The position numbers and the translations under genes are program-made. A stretch of 64,000 nucleotides of DNA from Chryseobacterium sp. Leaf404 (GTDB lineage: Bacteria; Bacteroidota; Bacteroidia; Flavobacteriales; Weeksellaceae): positions 134,833 through 198,832 of the forward strand of contig NZ_LMQM01000010.1 of the NCBI RefSeq assembly GCF_001424145.1. The letters run 5' to 3'. The number at the start of each line of letters is the position of its first letter. Within the stretch, counting starts at the first letter, position 1. Below the pieces are notes generated by a model. The model was not told where the DNA came from. It did no database searches and saw only the letters and a program-made list of their open reading frames with translations. This document shows positions 1 to 6,865 of this stretch, in pieces.

Positions 1-1
1 A

Positions 2-388
2 GGAACCGTGATCGCAATTGTTGCATCACTTACTCCAATCAATGATTTGGCACACATGACAAGTTTCGGAACTCTTTTCGCTTTCACAATGGTGTGTGTA
101 GCAGTTTGGGTTTTGAGAGTAAAAGAACCGAATATGGTAAGAAGCTTCAAAGTGCCTGCATTACCACTTATCGCATGTTTAGGAATCGCAATCAATGTTT
201 ACCTCATTTTTAACCTGAGCAAAGAAGCACAGAAGTATTCTTTCGGATGGTTGATTATCGGTTTTATCATTTACTTCCTTTACAGTAAACGAAATTCAAA
301 ACTGCAGAACGGCGGTTATGGAGAAACTTTCAAGGCTGAGCAGAAGCCTTTGGAGGATGTAGATATCGATATTGACAATAAAAAATAA
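2..388 (+). CDS. Amino-acid permease, APC superfamily (C-terminal part, cut by window start)
   Basis: Only the last 128 or so residues are visible; the reading frame runs off the left edge, so the GTG at 8 is not a real start. The visible part has about four hydrophobic segments (around VIAIVASL, LFAFTMVCVAVWVL, LIACLGIAINVYLIF and WLIIGFIIYFLY). The stretch HMTSFGTLFAF followed by LRVKEP and then SFKVPALP is typical of the end of CAT/YfnA-type amino-acid permeases of the inner membrane. The tail is charged and cytoplasmic. A strong intrinsic terminator follows directly, so the gene ends its transcription unit. The family is fairly sure; the substrate cannot be told from this fragment. Confidence 0.75.
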   Translation, partial: GTVIAIVASLTPINDLAHMTSFGTLFAFTMVCVAVWVLRVKEPNMVRSFKVPALPLIACLGIAINVYLIFNLSKEAQKYSFGWLIIGFIIYFLYSKRNSKLQNGGYGETFKAEQKPLEDVDIDIDNKK

Positions 389-393
389 ATTTT

Positions 394-422
394 AAATTCC
401 GCACTGGGCGGAATTTTTTTTT
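394..422 (+). terminator. Intrinsic terminator of the permease gene
   Basis: A perfect 9-base-pair stem (AAATTCCGC at 394-402 with GCGGAATTT at 408-416), a five-base loop and a run of T residues. Confidence 0.85.
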
Positions 423-439
423 GACTAAATTTGATTATT

Positions 440-1459
440 ATGAAAAAACTGTTCACCACCACCATCATCACATTTTCTCTGTTTTCATCAGCTCAGAAAA
501 TCGAAAGCTTTACCAATATTCTTTCCGATCAGATCAGCATCAGAGCGATAGAAATTTACGACAATAAAGTCTGGTACAGCGGTACTGGATCTATATTCGG
601 TTATGTTGATCTGAAGAATTCTGAAAACAAAAAACAAATGGTTCTTTCAGAAAAAAAGCTGCAGTTTCGAACTCTGGCGCAGGATCAGAATTCTTTTTAC
701 ACTATTAATATAGAAAGCCCTGCACAGTTTTTTAAAATCGATAAAAAGACTTTGAAATATCAGGTAGTTTATAAAGATACAGCCAAAACTGCTTTTTATG
801 ATGCTTTGTATTTTCATAAAAATAAGTTCTTTGCATTTTCAGATCCTTCAGAAGATTCAAATTTAAAACTGATTGATTTTACCTTTGCAAAAGGAAAATT
901 TCTTACTAAAAAATACGCTCACTTAAAAATGAAAACCGGTGAAGCTGGTTTTGCCGCAAGCAATACCAATATCGCTGCCGGAGATAATTATCTTTATGTG
1001 GCAACGGGCGGAAATTCTTCAAGAATTTTCAGACTGAATCTTAAAAATGATAAACTTGAAGCTTTTGAAACTCCTTTTGTACAGGGAATTTCTTCTCAGG
1101 GAATTTACTCAATAGATTTTTCGGGAGACAAATTCGGGATTGCAGTGGGCGGGGATTACACGAAGCAGAACGAAAATATAAACAACATTGCCACGTCCAC
1201 AGATGTCGGGAAAACATGGCAGATTCAGGCATCGGGAAATAATGCCGGTTATACGACATGCGTTAAAATAAAGCCTGGCTCGAAAGGAAAAGAGATAATT
1301 TCGGTAGGAGATCAGCATATTTCATACTCTTCAGATTTCGGGAAAACATGGAAGAAAATTTCTGACGAAAAAGGCTTGTTTGTCTGTAAATGGATTGATC
1401 AGAATACTGTAGTTTTCGCAGGAAAAGATAAAATTCTAAAAGCAAAAATTGTCTTTTAA
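440..1459 (+). CDS. Secreted BNR/Asp-box beta-propeller protein (Ycf48-like)
   Basis: A protein of 339 residues with a signal peptide (MKKLF..., cleavage expected near SSAQ), so probably periplasmic or exported. Two Asp-box motifs are visible near the C-terminus, STDVGKTW and SSDFGKTW, the hallmark of sialidase/Ycf48-type beta-propellers; the rest has the spacing of degenerate propeller blades. I chose the ATG at 440 rather than the in-frame TTG at 431 because it gives a clean signal peptide. Such proteins are often annotated as oxidoreductases in flavobacteria, but no catalytic residues can be named here. It stands alone between a terminator and a repeat element. Confidence 0.7.
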   Translation: MKKLFTTTIITFSLFSSAQKIESFTNILSDQISIRAIEIYDNKVWYSGTGSIFGYVDLKNSENKKQMVLSEKKLQFRTLAQDQNSFYTINIESPAQFFKIDKKTLKYQVVYKDTAKTAFYDALYFHKNKFFAFSDPSEDSNLKLIDFTFAKGKFLTKKYAHLKMKTGEAGFAASNTNIAAGDNYLYVATGGNSSRIFRLNLKNDKLEAFETPFVQGISSQGIYSIDFSGDKFGIAVGGDYTKQNENINNIATSTDVGKTWQIQASGNNAGYTTCVKIKPGSKGKEIISVGDQHISYSSDFGKTWKKISDEKGLFVCKWIDQNTVVFAGKDKILKAKIVF

Positions 1460-1594
1460 TTTGAAGTAATTGATCTCTGAAATCGCAAATGATCTTATAT
1501 CAGTCGATGAATTTTATTTCGACGAAATCAAAGTACGACTTTTCAAAAGCTATAGGTCGTTTCTTTCTTAAAGAGGTTAAAGATGTTAAATTTC

Positions 1595-1680
1595 AGCACT
1601 GAAAGAGCGATTTTTCATTAGCCATGGGTGAAGCCCACGGAATCAGTATTTTCACAATGTTAAAGAGCCCTGAAAGGGCA
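1595..1680. repeat. Dispersed multi-hairpin repeat, family F, copy 2
   Basis: Three short dyads in a row: an imperfect one at 1596-1608, TGGGTGAAGCCCA at 1625-1637 and GCCCTGAAAGGGC at 1667-1679. It shares its core (TAGCC, T, GGTGAA, CC, GGAAT) with a second copy at 35107-35191. The copies differ by compensatory changes in the central stem (GGG/CCC here, AGG/CCT there). Confidence 0.7.
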
Positions 1681-1701
1681 AAATCCTATCTAAAATTGAT
1701 A

Positions 1702-2595
1702 ATGAAAAAAATGAAAATAATAATTCTAAGTCTAATGCCATTTCTCTTTTCTGCCCAGAAAATGAGAGTTTTTATGTTAGCTGGTCAGTCAAATATGAAC
1801 GGTTTCGGTTACACAAAAGATTTACCGAAAGATTTAAAAGAATTCAAGGACGTCTACATTTTTCAGGGAAACACTGCTGATGACGGCGACAAAAACGGTG
1901 GCGTCGGAAAATGGGATATTCTCAAACCCGGTCACGGAACAGGTTTTAAAACTGATGGTAGAAACAATATGCTTTCAGATAGATTCGGGCTTGAACTTTC
2001 TTTGGCAAAAAGACTTAAAGAACTTTTTCCAAAAGATAAAATTGCATTGATCAAATATGCAAAAGAGGGAACTTCAATCGACAGTTTGGCAAAAGCCAAT
2101 TTCGGTTGCTGGGAGCCAGAGTACAGAGGTTCAAACGGAATAAATCAGTATGATCATTTTCTGAAAACACTTAGTTTGGCTTTAGAAGATTCTGATATTG
2201 ATAAAGATGGTAAAAAGGATGAAGTAATTCCTTCGGGAATCCTGTGGATGCAGGGAGAAAGTGACGGAGGTTTTACGAAAGAAGTAGCAGAAAAATATTA
2301 TGGTCACCTTAACAATCTTATAAATTTGATGCGTGCTTCTCTGCGAAAAGATGATATTCCTGTCGTGATTGGAAAAATTTCAGATTCCGGGAAAAATGAA
2401 AAAGGTAAAATCTGGGCTTTTGGTGAAATTATACAGGAAGCCGAAGAAAAATTCGCAAAAACCGATAAAAAAGGAGCGGTTGTTCGTTCTACAAAAAATT
2501 ACAAATACAGCGATAATTGGCATTATGACAGCGCAGGCTACATTGATTTAGGAGAAAAATTTGCGGAAGAAGTATTTAGACTCATTACAAAATAA
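1702..2595 (+). CDS. Secreted SGNH hydrolase, sialate O-acetylesterase-like (SASA domain)
   Basis: A protein of 297 residues from the ATG at 1702. An upstream in-frame ATG at 1624 lies inside a dispersed repeat and would put about 26 unrelated residues before the signal peptide, so I rejected it. After a signal peptide ending near FSAQ, the SASA/CE6-type blocks are clear: AGQSN with the nucleophile Ser30, WMQGESD at about 183-188, and a C-terminal W-H-Y-D block around His274 that would supply the catalytic His and Asp. Known relatives remove O-acetyl groups from sialic acid or xylan. The natural substrate here is unknown, and no polysaccharide-utilisation genes lie nearby. Confidence 0.8.
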   Translation: MKKMKIIILSLMPFLFSAQKMRVFMLAGQSNMNGFGYTKDLPKDLKEFKDVYIFQGNTADDGDKNGGVGKWDILKPGHGTGFKTDGRNNMLSDRFGLELSLAKRLKELFPKDKIALIKYAKEGTSIDSLAKANFGCWEPEYRGSNGINQYDHFLKTLSLALEDSDIDKDGKKDEVIPSGILWMQGESDGGFTKEVAEKYYGHLNNLINLMRASLRKDDIPVVIGKISDSGKNEKGKIWAFGEIIQEAEEKFAKTDKKGAVVRSTKNYKYSDNWHYDSAGYIDLGEKFAEEVFRLITK

Positions 2596-2626
2596 GAAAT
2601 CTCAAAAACCCTAACATTTGTCATTC

Positions 2627-2656
2627 TTTGTAATTCATCATTAATGAGTAATTTTG
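2627..2656 (+). promoter_or_regulatory. Bacteroidota-type promoter of hemN
   Basis: The -33 element TTTG (2627-2630) is followed after 18 bases by the -7 element TAATTTTG (2649-2656), matching the TTTG/TAnnTTTG consensus of the Bacteroidota primary sigma factor. The hemN ATG is about 35 bases downstream. Confidence 0.65.
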
Positions 2657-2693
2657 CATTGCCGGCTTTATAGCGGTTTACAAATTTTCTCAC

Positions 2694-4052
2694 ATGAATT
2701 CTTTAGTTAATAAATATAATATTCCAGGACCACGTTATACATCTTATCCCACCGTTCCTTACTGGGACGAGAGCAGTTTCTCAACGGAAAAATATAAAGA
2801 AACGGTCATCAGATCTTTTAACGAATCCAATCCCGGAGAGGGACTATCGATTTACATTCACCTGCCGTTTTGCGAGGCTTTATGTACATTCTGTGCCTGT
2901 CACAAAAGAATTACAAAACAGCACAGCGTAGAAATTCCGTATCTGGAATCTGTTTTAAAAGAATGGAATTTATATTTAAAACTTTTTAATGAAAAACCAA
3001 AGCTTAAAGAACTTCACTTAGGTGGCGGTACTCCTACATTTTTTTCTCCCTCAAACTTAAAGACAATGCTTGAAGGAATTTTCGAAACTGTAGAAATTGC
3101 AGAAAACCCCGAATTTTCATTTGAAGGCCATCCAAATAATACAACCCGTGATCATTTGCAGACTTTGTATGACCTTGGTTTCAGAAGGGTGAGTTTTGGT
3201 GTTCAGGATTATGATCCGAAAGTTCAGAAAGCAATCAACAGAATCCAGTCTTACGAAAAGGTGAAGGAAGTTACAGAATTTGCCCGTGAAATTGGTTATA
3301 GAGGCATCAGCCATGATTTGGTTTTCGGTCTGCCGCATCAGAACTGGGAGGCCATGGAAAATACAATCCGTAAAACGATGGAACTGAAACCAGACAGGCT
3401 CGCATTTTATTCTTACGCTCACGTACCGTGGGTAAAAGGTGTTGGACAGAGAGGTTTCGACGAAAATGACCTTCCAAGTGGTGACGAAAAAAGACGTTTA
3501 TACGAAGACGGTAAAAAATTACTTGAAGATTTGGGCTACATCGAAGTGGGGATGGATCATTTTGCACTCGAGCATGACGACCTTTATCAATCGATGAAAG
3601 AACGTAAACTTCACAGGAACTTTATGGGATATACTTCAAGCAAAACTCTTCTAATGGTTGGTTTGGGGATGTCTGCAATTTCAGATTCATGGTATGCTTT
3701 TGCACAGAATGTAAAAACGGTGGAGGAGTATCAGAAAATGGTTGAAGAAGGCGAAATACCTGTGGTAAAAGGTCATATTTTAAATTCAGAAGATCTTTCA
3801 GTAAGAAGGCATATTCTCAATCTAATGTGCCAGCTTGAAACTGAATTTACAGATGCCAATTCTTTTCCGGAACTGCAAAACTCAATGGATATGCTCGCTG
3901 AAATGCAGCAGGACGGTCTGGTTGAAATTTACGACAGAAGAATAAAAATTACCGAAAAAGGCAGAGCATTTACGCGAAATGTAGCGATGGTTTTTGACCT
4001 CAGAATGATGAGAAACAAGCCTGAAACCAGAATTTTTTCAATGACGATATAG
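2694..4052 (+). CDS. hemN: Oxygen-independent coproporphyrinogen III oxidase
   Basis: A radical-SAM enzyme of 452 residues that turns coproporphyrinogen III into protoporphyrinogen IX in heme synthesis without oxygen. The iron-sulfur motif CxxxCxxCxC is at Cys60, Cys64, Cys67 and Cys69, preceded by the HemN block YIHLPF. LHLGGGTPTF (SAM binding) and the DLVFGLPHQ segment follow. The N-terminal NKYNIPGPRYTSYPT is the true HemN signature that separates it from HemW. Length and domain order are normal. It has its own promoter, and the next gene begins three bases after the stop codon, so the two are probably co-transcribed. Confidence 0.93.
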   Translation: MNSLVNKYNIPGPRYTSYPTVPYWDESSFSTEKYKETVIRSFNESNPGEGLSIYIHLPFCEALCTFCACHKRITKQHSVEIPYLESVLKEWNLYLKLFNEKPKLKELHLGGGTPTFFSPSNLKTMLEGIFETVEIAENPEFSFEGHPNNTTRDHLQTLYDLGFRRVSFGVQDYDPKVQKAINRIQSYEKVKEVTEFAREIGYRGISHDLVFGLPHQNWEAMENTIRKTMELKPDRLAFYSYAHVPWVKGVGQRGFDENDLPSGDEKRRLYEDGKKLLEDLGYIEVGMDHFALEHDDLYQSMKERKLHRNFMGYTSSKTLLMVGLGMSAISDSWYAFAQNVKTVEEYQKMVEEGEIPVVKGHILNSEDLSVRRHILNLMCQLETEFTDANSFPELQNSMDMLAEMQQDGLVEIYDRRIKITEKGRAFTRNVAMVFDLRMMRNKPETRIFSMTI

Positions 4053-4055
4053 TCT

Positions 4056-5279
4056 ATGAAAAGCAGAATTTTTTTAGCGGTTCTGTATTTTTATGCGCTT
4101 TTTTTCAGTGTCTGCAGAACAGTGCGTTTTCCCAATGACTGGGCAATGGCTCACTGGCTGATGGATTATCACTCTGGGATCATCAAACGCGGTTTGGCAG
4201 GTGAAATTTTTGGTTTTCTCTTCACTAAAACTGAATTAAATATTACGATTGTCTCAGCAGTTGTTCTTGTAGTCTTGTATTTGGCTGTTCTGATGATTGC
4301 TTTGAAGGAAAGTTTCAGAAAAAAAATACAACCTCTTGCTGTTTTATTTTATCTCACTTTTTTCATTTCCCAATACGTGGTTTTTTCGGCGCATTTGATA
4401 GGATATTTAGATCATCTCATCTTTCTGATGGCAATTCTGACGGTTTTTCTTATCCGAAAAAAAAAGGTTTTTATAGCTTCTTTAATTGCAGGGCTTTCAG
4501 TTTTTATTCATGAAATTTCGTTTTTTCTTCTTATCCCCGTGAGTGTTTTTGCTTTGATTTTATCTGAAATTCAAGCTCGTGAATTTTCATTAAAAAAGCT
4601 TATGGAGGGAATGATGGTGAGAAAAATGTTTATATTTTTAATGTTACCAGTGGCCTCTTTAGTATCTGTTTTCTATCTTCAGGAATACCATTTACGGTTA
4701 AACCATTCTCAGATTTTCAGTAGTCTTAAAGATTCAGGTTTTATTTCAGAAAGTGCTGCAGATTCGGTTGCATCGGGATTTACCAAAAGTTTTGCCTATC
4801 AGTGGGAAGCGCAGAATCCGCATTTTTTTCAACGGATTTTGATGTCAACTTGTACTGTTTTTTACGGAATTCCAATCGCTTTTATGCTTTTGATAATTTT
4901 TAAAATATTTAATTTAAGAAAAAACCTGACTTTGTTTTTCGCAACTGTTTTCATTTGTTTATGTCCACTTTTTCTTCACGCCATAGCCTATGATACTTAC
5001 AGAATCTGGACTTTTCCTTTGATGATTGTTTTCCTCCTTTTTTGGATTCTGAATTCTTCAGAAACTGAATCATTAAATTTTGAAAAATTTCCAAAATCTG
5101 AATTTATAATTTTCATCATATCTTTGCTGCTGATGGTATTCACTCCACTGCATCTTTTTGATAATGAGGTTGAAAATGTGTCTTTTTTCAATAAGATGAT
5201 TGTGTTACTGCAGATAATATTCATTACACTTTTTGGGGTAAAAAAAATCTCAGATTTAAAAAAACCTGAGATTAAATAA
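4056..5279 (+). CDS. Polytopic inner-membrane protein of unknown function
   Basis: A protein of 407 residues with roughly ten hydrophobic segments and no domain I recognise. The N-terminal loop carries a conserved-looking block (NDWAMAHWLMDYH followed by IIKRGLAGEI) between the first two membrane helices. A layout like this, with a charged periplasmic loop after the first helix, occurs in GT-C-type glycosyltransferases and EpsG-like proteins, but I see no diagnostic residue. It starts three bases after hemN. Its last 30 bases or so also contain the terminator of the convergent dehydrogenase gene, so its C-terminal codons carry two constraints. Confidence 0.75.
   Translation: MKSRIFLAVLYFYALFFSVCRTVRFPNDWAMAHWLMDYHSGIIKRGLAGEIFGFLFTKTELNITIVSAVVLVVLYLAVLMIALKESFRKKIQPLAVLFYLTFFISQYVVFSAHLIGYLDHLIFLMAILTVFLIRKKKVFIASLIAGLSVFIHEISFFLLIPVSVFALILSEIQAREFSLKKLMEGMMVRKMFIFLMLPVASLVSVFYLQEYHLRLNHSQIFSSLKDSGFISESAADSVASGFTKSFAYQWEAQNPHFFQRILMSTCTVFYGIPIAFMLLIIFKIFNLRKNLTLFFATVFICLCPLFLHAIAYDTYRIWTFPLMIVFLLFWILNSSETESLNFEKFPKSEFIIFIISLLLMVFTPLHLFDNEVENVSFFNKMIVLLQIIFITLFGVKKISDLKKPEIK
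5242..5275 (-). terminator. Terminator for the leftward sugar dehydrogenase gene, inside the end of the neighbouring CDS
   Basis: An 8-base-pair stem (AATCTCAG at 5248-5255 with CTGAGATT at 5268-5275). Read on the minus strand it is followed by eight T residues, while the plus strand has no T run. It therefore serves the leftward gene although it lies in the last codons of the rightward one. Confidence 0.75.
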
Positions 5280-5297
5280 GAAAAACAACGTCTGAAA

Positions 5298-6659
5298 TTA
5301 CTTGATAACGATTCTCTGACTATGAGATTTCAGATCGCCGTTTTTTAGGATCAAATAGTAAACTCCTGCCGGAATTCCTGTTATATTAATCCCGTTTTCA
5401 TGGTCTATAACTCTTTGTTCTAAAACTTTCAAACCTTCGCTGCTTATAATTTCTGCACTGATTTTCTGAAGATTATTCATATTCACAAAAATCTTTTCAG
5501 ATGCAGGGTTAGGATAAACTTTGATGGGTTCAGACATTACCGCTTCATCAGTGGCCAGCGTTCCTGAAACAATTTTAAAAATCTTTCCGCTGGTTACCGC
5601 TGCTACGTAAAGTTCTTTCTGTGCATCCTGCCCGAATGTTGAAAAATTATTTCCTGTAAAAGCCGGCGTCCATGTAATGGAATTATCGGAGTTCAGCATT
5701 CCAATCTGAGTAGAGCAGTAATCTGCGAAAAAATATTTGCCCTGTAACGCAGGAAATGCGGTTCCTCTGTAAACATATCCTCCTGTAATTGAGCATCTTC
5801 CGACCGAGTGATCATACACAGCAAGAGGAAATGTGAGAGTAGATGCGGCTGCGCAGCCTCCAGTGTTGTAAGTACTGTTTCCTTCATAACATCTCCATCC
5901 GTAATTGATTCCTCCCTGGGTGATTGGCATAGAATTAATTTCTTCAATTACGCCCTGTCCCACATCGGCGATCATGGCGTTTCCTGAGGTCAAATCAAAT
6001 GAAAATTTCCATGCATTCCGAAGACCGTAAGACCAAACTTCGTCTGCACCGTCAACTCCGATGAAAGGATTTCCTGCAGGAATGTTGTAAGGTCCCGTAG
6101 AATTGATATCAATTCTCAACATCTTTCCGAGCAGGGAATTTTTGTTTTGTGCATTGTTATTCGGGTCACCGCCACTTCCTCCATCACCTGTCACAACCCA
6201 GAGATTTCCGTCCGGTGCAAAATGGATGCTCCCGCCATTGTGATTGTCAAATGGTTTAGGAATATTCAAGATAATTTTTTCGGTTGCAGAATCTGCAACA
6301 TCTGCATTTGAGCTTACCGTATATCTGGCAACTGTAAGATTGCCTGCCGTGTTGTTGTAAAAAACAAAAAAGTAGCCATTGGTGGCGTATTGAGGATGGA
6401 ATGCAAGCCCCAGGAGACCTCGTTCCCCGCCGTAGGTAATTTTGGATGAAATATTTAAAAAACTGGTTCCGTTGGTAACACCATTCGGCTGCAGAATTTT
6501 AATAATCCCGTTCTGTTGAACTATGAAAAGCCGCGAATCATTGGCATTTACGATCTCCACGGGAGCTGTAAAACCGGTTGCAAACTCCTGCAGACTGATG
6601 CTTTGCGATGACAGATACGATGAACAGATAATGCCCATCGCAAAAAATAGTTTTTTCAT
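5298..6659 (-). CDS. PQQ-dependent sugar dehydrogenase with T9SS sorting tail
   Basis: A protein of 453 residues related to soluble glucose/sorbosone dehydrogenases: a six-bladed propeller with HNGGSIHFAPDGNLWVVTGDGG and ERGLLGLAFHP, the conserved blocks around the catalytic His and PQQ pocket. An N-terminal signal peptide (MKKLFFAMGIICSSYLSSQ) and a C-terminal domain of about 70 residues beginning IKVYPNPA and ending in SQRIVIK mark it as cargo of the type IX secretion system, so it is secreted or anchored to the cell surface. The family oxidises sugars to lactones with PQQ; whether this member binds PQQ is inferred. The gene is monocistronic, with its own terminator. Confidence 0.85.
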   Translation of the reverse strand: MKKLFFAMGIICSSYLSSQSISLQEFATGFTAPVEIVNANDSRLFIVQQNGIIKILQPNGVTNGTSFLNISSKITYGGERGLLGLAFHPQYATNGYFFVFYNNTAGNLTVARYTVSSNADVADSATEKIILNIPKPFDNHNGGSIHFAPDGNLWVVTGDGGSGGDPNNNAQNKNSLLGKMLRIDINSTGPYNIPAGNPFIGVDGADEVWSYGLRNAWKFSFDLTSGNAMIADVGQGVIEEINSMPITQGGINYGWRCYEGNSTYNTGGCAAASTLTFPLAVYDHSVGRCSITGGYVYRGTAFPALQGKYFFADYCSTQIGMLNSDNSITWTPAFTGNNFSTFGQDAQKELYVAAVTSGKIFKIVSGTLATDEAVMSEPIKVYPNPASEKIFVNMNNLQKISAEIISSEGLKVLEQRVIDHENGINITGIPAGVYYLILKNGDLKSHSQRIVIK

Positions 6660-6828
6660 AATAATTTGGTATTTAAGGTGTTAAATTAGTGATGAAAAAT
6701 CTGTACCATAAAATAATCGTACAGGAGAAAAATCGTATATTTCTTTTTTAACATTAATAAATACTGAATTTGTCTGAAAATAAACGATTTCTATTGTTAA
6801 AAAGTCAAAAAAAATACAATTAAATTGT

Positions 6829-6836
6829 TATATTTG
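6829..6836 (+). promoter_or_regulatory. Candidate -7 element upstream of secDF
   Basis: TATATTTG followed by C, a perfect TAnnTTTG match 29 bases before the secDF start. No convincing TTTG is found at the usual -33 distance, so this is only a half-site. Confidence 0.4.
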
Positions 6837-6865
6837 CCGACTTAATTTAACGTAGTTATAACAAA

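Noticed and set aside
1624..1701. Upstream in-frame start for the sialate-esterase-like gene
   Set aside because: The codons lie in a dispersed repeat (family F), and the extra 26 residues would hide the signal peptide.
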